Positions 1 through 11,579 of a DNA stretch of 64,000 nucleotides are shown piece after piece. A model generated the notes under the pieces. It made no database searches. It was not told where the DNA came from and worked only from the letters and a program-made list of their open reading frames with translations. Made by a program: the position numbers and the translations under genes. Numbering within the stretch: the stretch's first letter is position 1; each line of letters starts with the position of its first letter. Location of the stretch: assembly GCA_026770025.1 (NCBI GenBank), contig JAMXDE010000011.1, positions 2,294,001 to 2,358,000 on the forward strand, in the 5' to 3' direction. This stretch comes from Craspedostauros australis (Eukaryota > Bacillariophyta > Bacillariophyceae > Mastogloiales > Achnanthaceae).

Positions 1-3000
1 TGTGCTTGTTCTTCGAACGGATGTGAGTCTCGCCCAAGATGTGGTGGATGGCGTGGTCGACGAAGGATTGCTGGATGTCCAGCTCGCGGCAAACCAGGTG
101 GAAGATTTCCGCTGCCTTGGAGGAAGTGATGAGCGATGCCTGGGATACTGAATGTCCCGACAGGCTCTCCCACCCAATCGAGTTCTGGAATGCTGAGAAG
201 AAGGTTGCTCCAGATTTGTAGGATCTGTCATCCGAGCTGAGGGTGACGGCTGCAAGCACGTCCCGCAAAATCGAATGGAAGATTCTGATAAGAGGGTCAT
301 CACAAGGTAGGTCATACGGGGTGAAACGAGCAAGAGTTTGGGACATGGAATGGATGCAGAGGAGAAAGTGAGGCTGATGTAGAGCTGTCCATTTTGGCAT
401 GTATGTGTTGCTCGGAAAGCTGGATCTCGATGGTATTGCATTTGAATCGCCCCTTGTGTTCGGAAGAGACTCTGCACCATGGCGCAACCGCACAACAACA
501 CAGCAGACACGGCAGGCTACGGTACGCCACAGCATGGCACACTGTACACTTACCCGAATGGCACGAGTGCATCGCTTTCCTTGCTGACGTTCTTCGTGAC
601 CAGCAATCGATGCTTGTTCGCACCGAGGAGCTTCCGGATATGTTCAATGCAATGCGTCACCATGGTCGTCTTTCCCACGCCGCTGGCTCCTGTGACGAAT
701 ACCATTTTCGATCTCGGCTCCGCTTGTTTCAGGAGCATGTCGCGAGCAAGTGACATGATGCCCATGATCTCCCTCCTTCGGCCAACGAAATTGGGCAGGA
801 TCTTCCCCCACATCCGTTCCAGCGGGCTCAGCGGTTCAAAAATCGGCACGGGGTCTTTGTATCCCTTCGCCACTACTGGCGGCAACGCGTTGAATCCGTA
901 GGATCGATTCGCCATCATTCGCACTTTGTTGTCAACCAGAATGCCAGGATTTGTTTTGGATGCCATCAAACGAGCTGCCAAGTTCACGGACGGTCCCAGG
1001 ACAGCATACTCGTGTCGCTTGACACCGCCTACAACCCCGCAGTAGCTTTCACCGATCGTAGCGCCGACACGACTTTGAACTCCGAGCTCCATTTGCAGCG
1101 CATTGTGCAGGGCGATTGTCGCCGGGAGGCCGCGTTGCGCAACCCTGAAAAGAGGCGACCGAGAACAGGAGCGATTTGATGTTCGAGTAGAAGCAGGAAG
1201 TTTGGAAGATGTGTCAGCACCATGTGTACGCACTGGTATATACGTGCAACTCTGTTGTGCGCCAAAGACCGCATTGCACGTGCAACATCATCGTTATGTG
1301 TTCTTGCGCTCCATCTTGTCAACTCAGCATTTGGTTGATGATAATGTATGTGACCGTGACAATCTTCACACATGCCCACGCCCACATACAATTCCCTTGC
1401 ACAACCGTTGTATCCAACCCTACATCTCCAACCCTTCATCTCCAACGACATCTTCGTCATCGTCAGCAGTATCATTCGCGAAATCAGCACTTACATGTCC
1501 GGTACCGTCGTGCCACGCAGCCCAAAGGTGATGATGATCACCAGACCTTTATCATCGACGATGAACTGACGGAGATGCCCCGAGTACCGATCGACCTCTC
1601 TGGAGGCGAGGTTCATGATATCGTTCAGCATCTTGTACATCTGCCGATTCTTCTTTTCGTTCCTCGTCACGTTCACATCGATTTTCGGGCACACAAAGAT
1701 GCAGTAGACATTGCGCAGCTCCGCTTCCTCTCTGTGACGTTCCTGTGCGGATTGTTTTGTGTTGTTGGCCTTGAAGTTGTCGGATGCCGCGACGTCATTG
1801 CCGACGACGACAGGGTGCACATACAGGGACATCTTGCGGCGATATTCCTTGAGCGCTTCAACCTCCAGACCGTCCACATGTCGCGTCACTCCTCTCGAAA
1901 ATGCGTTCACGGTCTTTTGCTGCTGCAATGCTCCGTTGTGACCCTTCGGCGTGAAATTGGTGATGCTTCTGTTGGCGATCACGCTCGGGCCCGTCATGCT
2001 GATGCTCATGCCGGCGTAGGACTGATCGACCTTGCAAACCTTGGTGAGGAGCGCCACGGCTTCGCGCGACAACGCGACTTCGCCCATGGCTGCAAATTCC
2101 GTCGCCACGGTGGCCTGCTGGATCGGCTGGCCGAGCAACAGGTACTCCCGCCTCAGCTTGTGATCTCCGACGTGCACGCCCACCATCTGACCAGCGCCGA
2201 TACCGCAATGCACATTCAGCTGGCTGATGGTCTCTGCCTGGCTTTCGATGACGCAGGAGGAACCTCCGTGCGCACCATTTGACAACACCAAAAAGTCAGC
2301 ACATCGCGAAACGATCTTCCCGGCGCAGATGGACGCGGCTTCCACGCAACGCTCCAGGTCCAGGTCCTTCGTCGCTTTCCATTCGATGAAGACGGCGTCA
2401 CCGGCAAACTTCAAAAGATCTCCATGTCCAGCGATGACCTCGTCCACGATGAGTTGGAAGTAGGAATTGATGGCCTGTGTGCAAGTGTGAGTATTTCCAT
2501 TGGCAGAGTTGTGGTGGAATGAATGCATGAATGCATGAATCAATGAATGAATGAATAACAATGTACGGCAGAAAGGGAGAGTTAGCGAATGAGTGCGCAT
2601 GAGCCAGCAGGCGTACGTTTGCTTTCGAAACAGTGAAACAGCGAAATACATAGGTCGTAATACACCCATCCATGGACTCTACTCAATACTCTTTCTGCCT
2701 CCTTTTCTGCTTCACTTTCCCCTTGTGTCGTGCACACATGCAGTGCTTCTTTCGCAGACGCCAACAGAGCCCAGTGCTGCATACAAACACAGAACAGCAT
2801 TCCATACACATAGTATAGTATTCCGCAGTCCTCCATCGTTGTCAATGCTCAGACTCACCTTCGACAAACTCTCTGGATCCAAAACCTGCGACAATTTCGT
2901 GAATCCGCTGATATCCACAAACAGCAATGCGCACTGGTACTGCGCGGCCGTTGGCAGTTGCAATCCACGCAATCGTTCCCTCGCAGCACGCCGACGCTCC

Positions 3001-4859
3001 AGTATGTTGTTGGTCCCGTCGTAGTCCTCGTCATCGTCATCGTCGATGGCTTCGCTGTTGATTTCGCAGATGGAGACGGTCCGGTTGTCGAGAATGCGCA
3101 ATTTTCGATTGCTGCGATTGGACGGCGTGTGATTGGTCGGCACGACGGAGGATTGCGAGAAGAATCGTTCGTCCTCGCTGTCGAGGCTGCCCGTGTCGTT
3201 CATCGGGACGTCGAGCCTGTGGAAGGACGGTGGTTTCTTGGCGTGGTTGGACGTGGACTGCAGCGATGATGTTTCCGCGAAACGCTTGGAGTCCCTCTGC
3301 CGTTTGACGAATCGCTGAAAATGACCTCGCATGGCGTTGCGCCGACGCGTCGACTGGGAACCGTCGTTGGATTGTCCCAAGACGGAGGTTGAATTCTGCT
3401 GCGACGACATGGATTCCATGCCCTTGCTATACTGGGCAGTGTCATCAATGGAAAAGAGCGACACCTCTGAATTTCTCTGCCGCAACCGGCTCGTGGCGGC
3501 CGGCGACGTGATGACCATAGGCGGCGCGCTTGGCAATCTGCTTGTATCCGACGCGCCCATGATCTGCACCCTGCGCCGTGACGCTGGCGTGATCGATCCT
3601 CCTCTGCTCTTTGGGGACATGGATCTCGTGCTGTTGTTCCTGGCGAACGATGACGCATTCGTGACGGCCGGGGTTGCTCGTTTCAAGCCGGATAGCTGTC
3701 TGCCGTTGCCGCCGCTGACCGATGTGATGGTACCTCCGGACAACGTTCTCTGCCGTGGATGCTGAGGGCCCCGCGCATCCGGGTTGGCGTTTCCGCCGCC
3801 GCCGTTGTGATTGTTGGCATCGTCGGACAGATCGCTGACGCGCGACATGTCATCATTCTCTATGATGTTGAGACCGTTGTCCATGACAGACATGGCCTTG
3901 CGGTCCTCCAGCACCGTCCGGATTTCATGTCCCAATTCATCCAGCACCGCGTTGGGAACGTGGCTGGAGAGCCAGTTGATGGAGGCCAGAATGTGAGCAC
4001 GCTCCGCGATGACGCCACCGACGTTGGAGGAGATGATGGTGCGGCCGACCTTCTCGAGGTCCTTCTTCAATTTGGCAAACGCAATGGGCAATCCTTCCGG
4101 CGTGAGCGCGCCGAGACCTTCGATGGGCGGTGGCGGCGGTGGTACTTTGGCAGTCGGCTTCGTCGCCGGCGGCCTTCGCCGAGGTCCCAACAACCGTTCC
4201 ACATCGCGCGCACCGCCCATCATGGCATCGTTCAGTTCCGAGTCGTCTTCGTCGTCCAATCCGGATTCCGACAGCGACGAGGAATCGTACGAGCTGCTGC
4301 CGTCGCGGTCGTACATTTCGGAATCGGAATAGAGCGAGGAGAAGTCGAAAGATTCTAGGGTGGATCCCTCGTCGGAATCGTACGACGACGACGACGACGA
4401 CGATGACCACTGCGACGAGGTGACGGATTCGTTGGACGAGCCACCATTGTGCCTGTCCATCCCGTTCATGTGATCGTCGCCATCGTCGTCAGTGTGTTGA
4501 TGAGGATGAGGATGGTGCTGCCCTTTCTTCTTGCGGGAGGACTGCTTTCGGGCGCCTTTGCTGTCCTTGCGATCCATCGACGCCATGAGATCCTCCACCA
4601 CATTGATGTGCCGCTGCCTAGCGAGGCGATTCTGCTGAGGATCAACCTCCCGCGCGGTTTGTGCCTGCCCATTGGGCTGATTGCCGCCGTTGGATGCCAG
4701 CGTCATGTCTGCGGTCTTATCGCTCCCGTTGCTGGAGGGCACTCGCTTGTGATTGTGATTGTGGCTGTTATCGTTTCTGGGCCTTGCCGGATAGGTGGAC
4801 ATGCTGAATGCGTCTTTGTCTGTCGAAGCACTCTGTGTGAAGGTAGTACTCGCACGCAA
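1..4859 (-). CDS. Soluble adenylyl cyclase (ADCY10-like), C-terminus off the window
   Basis: Class III nucleotidyl cyclase with the sAC layout C1-C2-ATPase, expected to make cAMP from ATP in the cytosol. Four exons fit: 4859-2859, 2474-1495, 1144-554 and 284-<1, with GTGAGT, GTAAGT and GTAAGT donors and joins that keep frame. The first ~640 residues are low complexity (Ser, Asp and Asn runs) with a helical stretch near 250-325. C1 carries the metal-binding aspartates in FVDISGFT and LLKFAGDA. C2 carries DDKG and GPSVNLAARLM, with the transition-state Asn and Arg. The ATPase follows with FVGRRREI and Walker A TGASGVGKTT, then breaks off. Compared from memory with human ADCY10, the adenine-contacting Thr is Ala (HEYAVLG) and the bicarbonate Arg of C1 looks like Thr. 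The family call is firm; cyclase specificity and bicarbonate response are open. The last acceptor (285) was chosen because it joins PFG to IFHSIL. Confidence 0.88.
2511..2562. repeat. Imperfect ATGA/ATGC tetranucleotide repeat
   Basis: Repeated gaatgcat and aatgaatg units lie inside intron 1 of the cyclase gene (intron 2475-2858). This is simple sequence and shows no coding potential. Confidence 0.7.
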
Positions 4860-7686
4860 TCGTGGGATTGGACGGTGGTCTGGACGCAGAACCTTCGTCT
4901 GCTTCTGCTCCTCTTGTTGATGGAATGATGCTCAGTTGCTCTGCTCAGTTGCTCTGCTCTGTGACTTGCTTCTCACTTGTGTTCGTAGGTGGGTTCCTGT
5001 GGGATGGCTATCCAATGTGATGGTTGTATTGACTGTGCTGGTTGTGGTGACTGTGGTGACTGTATGGATGCATGCAAGGGATGGATGCAAGGGATGGATG
5101 CAGGCGATGAGCCACAGGTTGAAGTGGTGGGTGAGTGGCAACGTCGGAAACTGTTGCTGTGGTCGATCCTCGTCGTCAGCACAGATGACACCACTGCCGT
5201 GTGATGTCTGTCCGGTTCTTGTCTTTTGTCCCCTTGTGTCCTTCGTGTTGGTGTCTCTCCCTTTGCTCTCGTTCACGTTCACATTCACGTTCGTGTTGAC
5301 GTTCACGTTGATGTTGATGTGGGCCAAGGGTGCGAGAAACAAGGAGACGGACAGGCCTCTCTCTTTGTGTCATTTCATCAAAAACCTTCGCTCTGCGTAG
5401 CGCTAGTGGTTGTTGTTGGTGTCGTCACCACTGTTAGCGTGTACGCGTTGGCCGCTTGTTGCGGTCACAACACAAGGTCAACCAAACAAAAAGTCTGTTT
5501 GGGCCGGAACATCCAATCAGAAGTTCGACTTCCTTATGTGACGCGGAAGAAGAGGGGAACGCGCGGAAAATGACCTCACGCCCAACACAAAATCACGCAG
5601 CGAGACTGAACCAACGCTCTTGCTAACGCTTTGACAGCACTTTAGTCCCTTGTATTTCGTACAACCCGAAAACACCCCAACGCTGACCCATGCTGTTTGC
5701 GAATACAGCGTTCATGTTGGTAGTAGCGCAGCAGTTCACACGTACTCGAAAGCTACGCAATTCCACATCTGTTCGCTTCCCTTTCTTTCGCAACCGTGTG
5801 CAGTTCGTAAACCAAGTACTGTGCGCGCCCACGTCAAGATGCACTCGCCACGTACGCAATTTCGGTCCGGATCATGAACCAATCACATCGTTCCAAAGAT
5901 GAGGTCAATAAACAGGCAAGGATGACATACATCATCCAACTACGGCATGCAGAAATGCCCCGACATTCTCAAACGTAGATTTCGGGTGCCGAGCAGAAAA
6001 CAAAACGCCCAAAGACATCCTTGAAGCGATGACGCATTTTGCAGACATTCGTTCTGCAGCCGCACTCTTGCCTCGCTGATGACTGCGCAGTTTCAAACCA
6101 TGAACAGACTTTCGGTTTCGAAGTCGTGGTTTTCGGTTGATGTCATCACCGTCGCAATCGTCATCGTTGCTGTCATCGTCGTCATCGCTGTCGTCGTTGT
6201 CGTCGTTGTTGTCACGAAAGCGTCATCATCATCACCAGCATCGACCCAAGCGTCGCATTTTGCGTGCCACACCTTGGCGTTGCTCTTCCTCCCTTGCGAT
6301 AATGAAGAGGGCGGTGTGGTATGCGCCTTTGAGTATAGACCGATGTCAGAGTGCAAGTGATCATGATGCTACGCAAAGCATATTGTTGAGGTTCGTGGAT
6401 GAACACTACGCGGCGGAGGCCAAACCCTTGGGGCTGTCTAATTTCAAACCGCCACGGAGAGAGCATACGTAGTATGGCAGCATGCTCCGCACTCGCATTT
6501 CCAAATGATCGCATCAAGCAACGGCCCTCACATCCGATACAAGTACTATACAAGCGCGGTGTACAACTGTAACTGCAACCGCGAGTACGAGAGCGATGTG
6601 GCTGAGGTTGATGATGGTGACGTCTGTCGTGCCATAGCTGTTCGCAACGTTGAGGCTTCCGGCGATGTCGGATCGAACGAGCAGAATGCCTGTAGAGCAA
6701 AGCACAGTGTCGCAATCGAACAATTGAAGCAGTGCGATGACGGGTGGACTACAAAAAGATAATAGAAACAACAGAGGCTGTGGATACCACACGGATAGAC
6801 TGACAAATCGGTGGCGTCAGCACTTTGTCTACGAGGTTATCTGCCGTGCGAATGGCATGGCTGGTTGTATTTGGGCTCTCAGATGGAGATCTCGGATCCA
6901 GGCAGCCCATTCATCCAGACGTGCCCAGCATTACCCCAAGAGGCTCCCTCCGCAACGTAATTGATCGATCTCGCTGACTCCACTTGGGAGTGTGCATAAA
7001 GGCCCCTGCATACGAGTACCCATGATACATACGCCAGACACAGCGTCCACATCTGGCGAATGAAGATCTCTACCATCATGCTCCTCTCTCAAGCGTGCCA
7101 GACTTCACGGCCAGATCTCTGCATCGCTGTTTGCGTCATCGTTTGATGATGATCGTGTTCCTAGTTGCGTGTACTATCGTGTTTGAATGCACCCGGATTC
7201 ATGCGACTTCAGGTGCGACTGTTGTGGGGTGAAGATCAATCTTGCGTGTGTAGGCACAGAGGGCAGTTAGAGAGACTCTTCAATGGAGGCAATGGCACGT
7301 ACCTACAATGAGGTCTGTTTCTCTCTCTAATAGACTCAATGCAGGCTTCAGAATGTCCACGTTTGGTCGAACGGATCATGATTGCACAACAAGAAAGCTT
7401 GATTCAAAAGTATCCATGAATCAATCGAAGCACATTCGGGAAACGAAACACCAGACCGCACAACCAACCCAACCAACGGCAGAATCCTTTCGATCCGCAA
7501 TGCGGCATGGCCCTGCTCCAATCATACGACTATACTATTCTCCGTATTAAAACTGTTGCCACGCGCGATCATATTACACTTGCAGTCTCAACACATCATC
7601 AGTCGGTCCGTTGATCTCGCTTGCTTCTCTTCGTTTCGGTTCTCTCCGTCCTCAAGATCAAGCAGACGCGCACACTTTCCACCAAC
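4860..7686. other. Intergenic region between divergent cyclase and FKBP genes
   Basis: About 2.8 kb with no convincing gene. It must contain both promoters. Simple repeats are present: imperfect acgttc/acattc hexamers at 5271-5325, an atgcaagg/tggatg stretch near 5067-5103, and a gtcatc/gtcgtt trinucleotide run at 6140-6215 that creates a spurious hydrophobic Val/Ile ORF. The last ~90 bases before the FKBP start are pyrimidine-rich, as in a short 5' UTR. Confidence 0.6.
5271..5325. repeat. Imperfect (acgttc)n hexamer repeat
   Basis: Degenerate acgttcacattc-type units run through the upstream flank of the cyclase gene. A shorter, cleaner version of the same motif lies in topoisomerase II intron 2 near 38378-38402. 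Confidence 0.65.
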
Positions 7687-8262
7687 ATGGCCGGCGGCAA
7701 GGGTGCTCCCAAGACAGTTCTCGACAAGGTCATTCATGCCATTCGGTCGTCGCCGCCGGGCGCCAACGGAGGCGTCTCAAGAGTCTCGATCGCAAAATAC
7801 TTGAAATCTGAATTCGAGTACGACAACGCGGCGAGATTGAAGCAGGCCATCAAGAAGGGCGTTTCGGCAGGCAAGCTCGTCCAGCACGGTCAATCATTTT
7901 CGGTCAAGGGCGACGCGTCTCGGAAGAAGGCGGAAGATCCCGAACCATTGCAGATGGACGACCTCAAGGTCGGCAAAGGAGATGGTGCGGAGGTTGGTGA
8001 CACGGTCACAGTCAAGTACGCAGGGAAGTTGGATGACGGAACGCAGTTCGATGCCGCCAATTCGTTTTCATTCACTCTGGGGGCGGGCGATGTCATCAAA
8101 GGGTGGGATCAAGGCATTAAGGGAATGGCCGTCGGCGGGAAACGAAAGCTCGTCGTTCCCAGCAAGCTCGGTTACGGCAAACGCGGGTGCTCTCCGGATA
8201 TACCGCCAAATGCAACCTTGCATTTCCAGGTCACAATGAAAAAGATTCAGAAGGAAGACTAG
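7687..8262 (+). CDS. FKBP-type peptidyl-prolyl isomerase with N-terminal linker-histone (H1/H5) domain
   Basis: A 191-residue single-exon protein. Residues ~9-75 read as a linker-histone winged helix: VLDKVIHAIRSS, then a Gly-rich loop, SIAKYLKSEFEYD, LKQAIKKGVSAGKLVQ and a final QSFSV strand. Residues ~88-190 are a complete FKBP domain: VKYAGKL, GTQFDA, GDVIKGWDQGIKGM, VPSKLGYG, IPPNATL and FQV. The pocket residues seen in FKBP12 (Tyr of KYAG, FD, VI, Trp, Tyr of GYG, Phe of FQV) are present, so prolyl isomerase activity is expected. The start at 7687 was preferred over an in-frame ATG at 7621 because it has a good context (accaacATGGC) and the intervening residues look like translated UTR. 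A nuclear, chromatin-bound role, as for other histone-chaperone FKBPs, is inferred from the DNA-binding fold. There is no plastid or mitochondrial signal. Confidence 0.9.
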   Translation: MAGGKGAPKTVLDKVIHAIRSSPPGANGGVSRVSIAKYLKSEFEYDNAARLKQAIKKGVSAGKLVQHGQSFSVKGDASRKKAEDPEPLQMDDLKVGKGDGAEVGDTVTVKYAGKLDDGTQFDAANSFSFTLGAGDVIKGWDQGIKGMAVGGKRKLVVPSKLGYGKRGCSPDIPPNATLHFQVTMKKIQKED

Positions 8263-9369
8263 CATGAGATGCTGCGATCCAGTTACTGGCCACCGTCTCG
8301 TCCATGCTCCATCTAATTCCACATGCGGCTGCAGCACCTGGCGCGCAGCCAAATCAAATCTCGTTCCTTCTCTATCACTCTTGATTCGAATGCAGAGTGC
8401 TCGGTACTATCACCGCTCTTCTCATTCGCCGAGTTCAACTCGTACCCAGATCGCAGATCAAGTTTCCTGGCTCTTTGGATGTTTCGTGACATGGTCCAAC
8501 TTCCAACCACATAATTGATATTGCGACCATGACATCTTCGGTTGAGTAATCAGTTCTGCGTACGAGCAAAACGTACATGGGTTTGAGGAGCTTCGCACTG
8601 ATCATCGCGATTCCTCGTCTCGTCCATCTTTAGTGCTGCCACTTTATCACGAGCGTCGCCATGTGTCTTTTGGTGGACCAGTTGATGATTTTGGTGCCTC
8701 GTATGTGGGGCGGTGCGGAAGTTTGATTATTTCTTGTCTTTTTGAAACTTGTGTGTTCGTTTACGAAACACTGTTCGTCAATTTTGGCTAGTTCAATGCT
8801 AGTCCCATTGTTGACGGACTATTTCGTTCGTAATCTATTGAGTATCTAGTCGCGCTAATCTAGATTTTAGCCCAAAACCAAACATGCACTTGCAGTCGTC
8901 ACGCCAGGCCTACTTCACAAGCTCTGATGTGGTATGGGCGCAGAGATCCTCTCTATCAAAATCTATGAGAGCGCCATATGAAAGATGCTGCATTTTTTAT
9001 CAGTCTTCGCAACATGTTGTTTGATCCTACTGGGCACACGAGATTTCGACTCCACAAGATTGCCCCTGACGTCATTCAAGAGATGGAGACTCGTGCCCCC
9101 CGAGAATTCGTGCAATGATGAAATGCATGCAATGGTGTGCGACGAAAACATGAGATCAAGTCAACATCCAACCAATACATGAAGGGGTTGGCTTGCGGTC
9201 TTCCTCAAGCGAGGATTATTCTACAAAATAGCCACGTTTTTGTGAAGCTTCCAGTTCCTGTATACGCTCTATATGTTATGTTTTCATTCTATATAATCGT
9301 TGTAGCCATCTGACGGCCCCGCCGGCACGTGCCGATGCCCATGTCCGTGCTCATGATTCGTACTCATGC
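8263..9369. other. Intergenic region (convergent 3' flanks)
   Basis: About 1.1 kb between the 3' ends of the FKBP gene and the secreted barrel protein. It is AT-richer than the genes. Only short, unsupported ORFs and a few short inverted motifs (for example ttggctagttcaatgctag near 8784) are visible. No gene seen. Confidence 0.6.
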
Positions 9370-10440
9370 TTAAGCCTTGTACACGGCCCTGCATGTAGGA
9401 AGCTGGAAGGTTGGCACGTCTCCCTGCATCTGCGGCACGCTCTGCATGATGAAGTTCTTGCTGTTGGTCAAGGTGGCAGAGTCCATCACGCTGTTCTTCT
9501 TCTTGATCTGCATGCTGTTGCCGCCCGTGCGTGCCACGAAGTTGAACTTGCCGCCCGTGAGACTCAACTGGGTCATTGGAATGCCAGAGTTGGAGAAGTC
9601 CAGCTCGGCCTCGTCCGCATCGAAAGCGAGCTTCATCTCGATCTTGTTGCCGGTACTGCCCGCACGCAAAGCCGCCTCGTCCTTGAAGGTGATCTCGCAT
9701 GGTCCATACATCAATCCGGTGCTGGCGTTGTTGCTGCTGTCGTAGTTGTACTGCATGTTGTCGTAGTTGTGACGCAGGACGATGAAGCCAGAGAGGTTGG
9801 TTGGGAAGGTTCCGGTGCGCTCACGCATGGTCTCGATGAGCACGCTGCCCGCCACATCATCGAACAGTCCGGTTCCGCCGATCACAGCCGCCTCGAAGGA
9901 TGGAGGCAGCTCCCCGCCAACGCCTGGCGTGAAGTCGTACTTTCCGCCAGCCTGCATGATGACAGATCCAAGAGACGATCCGTCAGATGCGAAGAACTCG
10001 TCTGTGATGGTGCATTGATGGGCGGCGATGTCGGTAGCAGGGACGGCTCCAGTCGCAGTGGTGATGCACACCTGGGAAGATGTTCCGTACACGGTACCGG
10101 TTGGAGTGCTGGCTGCGGGATCGGTCAGCGTCGCTTCGTCGCTGTCGACCATGTTGCCTGTGATGATGATCGAGGATCCCAGAGCGGAGGCGGCATCCGG
10201 TCCGCCAACGAAGGCGATCTGGGAGTCGGCAGCGACGTAGGTTTGCTGGGGGAGGGATCTGAGGAGCAGGGATCGGCTTCGTTGTGGATTGTTGATGATT
10301 TCGGCGTTGGCGTTGGCGTCGGTGGGAACGGCACCGTTGGATCCCTTTCGGAGACTTCCTTCCTTGGCGAAGGCTGGTGTTGGCATGGCGGATGCCATGA
10401 GGAGGACGGTGGCGACGATGGTGTTGATAGTGAACTTCAT
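9370..10440 (-). CDS. Secreted allene-oxide-cyclase/dirigent-barrel-like protein
   Basis: A 356-residue intronless protein. The first ~25 residues (MKFTINTIVATVLLMASAMP, then TPAFA|KEG) are a clear signal peptide with no plastid Phe at the cleavage site, so secretion or an endomembrane lumen is expected. Residues ~70-210 alternate short beta-like strands and contain GTVYGTSSQVCITT, a loop with QCTITDEFFA, and then AAVIGGTGLFDDVAGSV. The GGTG(x)F(x)xxxG pattern, preceded by strands, is typical of the allene oxide cyclase-like barrel superfamily that includes dirigent proteins. The C-terminal ~120 residues contain GPCEITFKDEAALR and are not recognised. There are no evident catalytic residues, so the reaction or ligand is unknown. 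The fold call is by pattern only. Confidence 0.62.
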   Translation of the reverse strand: MKFTINTIVATVLLMASAMPTPAFAKEGSLRKGSNGAVPTDANANAEIINNPQRSRSLLLRSLPQQTYVAADSQIAFVGGPDAASALGSSIIITGNMVDSDEATLTDPAASTPTGTVYGTSSQVCITTATGAVPATDIAAHQCTITDEFFASDGSSLGSVIMQAGGKYDFTPGVGGELPPSFEAAVIGGTGLFDDVAGSVLIETMRERTGTFPTNLSGFIVLRHNYDNMQYNYDSSNNASTGLMYGPCEITFKDEAALRAGSTGNKIEMKLAFDADEAELDFSNSGIPMTQLSLTGGKFNFVARTGGNSMQIKKKNSVMDSATLTNSKNFIMQSVPQMQGDVPTFQLPTCRAVYKA

Positions 10441-11579
10441 GATTGATGCTGTTGCGTTATTGGGTGGTGAGAGTTTGGTTGTGTGGTTGTGTGGCTGTGT
10501 GGCTGTGTGTTGTTTGCGTTTGCGATTGTTGTTGCTTTGATTTTATGAGATGATGGGAGGAGGATGGGATGGTGGCGCGAAACCATGCGATGCTATGCGA
10601 TGCCACACCAAATCCAGCAGTACATCATCGCAGTGGCAATGTGTGAGTGAACCGCAATGCGAGACTGCGCTCATCGTCACAGTTTTCATTGGCACGAGTA
10701 TAGCATGGTATGATTTGGTACGGCATGGCATGATTGTATGCAGTTTTGTAGTGTTGTTGGATTGCATTTGGAGGAACAACTGGTTTGTTTTGTGTGAGTA
10801 GATTTGCGCCACGTCAGTTTGGCCAGCTTCTCCTCTCTCGTGTTGTCGAATCACAATGATTCACAAACAGTCAAATCCGGTTTTGTTGCCTTGTGCGATG
10901 TGGCGATGCCATCATGTTACTCCGCTACTATGTTACCGTGTTACCATGTTACCATATTGCCATGCAACTTACTCGACGAATACTCTAAAGCTCTATCGAT
11001 GATTGGATCAAGATTACTTCATTGTATAATAGCATGGTGAGGCCGTGTTTGGACTCGGCACCATAGTCCTCCATGGTGCTCTGTATGGCTCCGGATGTGG
11101 TTGCGCGGAGTGTGGCGGTCTTGTTGGGACGGCAGTTTGTTTGTTTTCTGGCTGTTTGCAGCTATGACCAACATACAAGCTGTTTATCAGATACGAGAAG
11201 AGTACTATCGCAAGAGTACTCATGGGCTTCTGATTCCGTATCCACGTGGTGACATGTCGCATTAATTAATGTGAGCTTCGCAAATGACATTAACGTGAGA
11301 AACAACCTCACCAGAACAGAGTCCTTCCAACACCCTGGCGATACCGCTTCATGCCGCGAAAATATCATGAGAAACCTGTGTTCAGCCTGTGTCGCTCACA
11401 AAATCGCGCGAAAGGACCAAAATGCCTGAAAGAGTGAGGGCAGATGAGGACATGGCAGAGAAAACGGGGAGCGTTCCCCTCCCACCACTTCTCTCGCCCA
11501 TTGCCATGGAGAAGCAACGGAACAGGAATAACGACATGATGAGCAGCGATCCTCCCATCATCCTGACACAGTTGCAAAG
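10441..11579. other. Divergent intergenic region between barrel protein and ATPase genes
   Basis: About 1.1 kb holding both promoters. It contains a gtggttgtgtggctgtgtggctg simple repeat near 10479-10510 and short repeated ccgtgttaccatgttaccat units near 10926-10962. No coding region is supported. Confidence 0.55.

Noticed and set aside
4936-5400. A 154-codon plus-strand ORF upstream of the cyclase gene
   Set aside because: Leu/Val/Phe-rich low-complexity product over simple repeats, with no start context; more likely promoter/5' leader DNA of the cyclase gene.
6079-6360. A 93-codon plus-strand ORF with a Val/Ile run resembling a membrane helix
   Set aside because: The hydrophobic run is translated gtc/atc trinucleotide repeat and the antisense frame gives a Thr run. 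No signal of a real gene.
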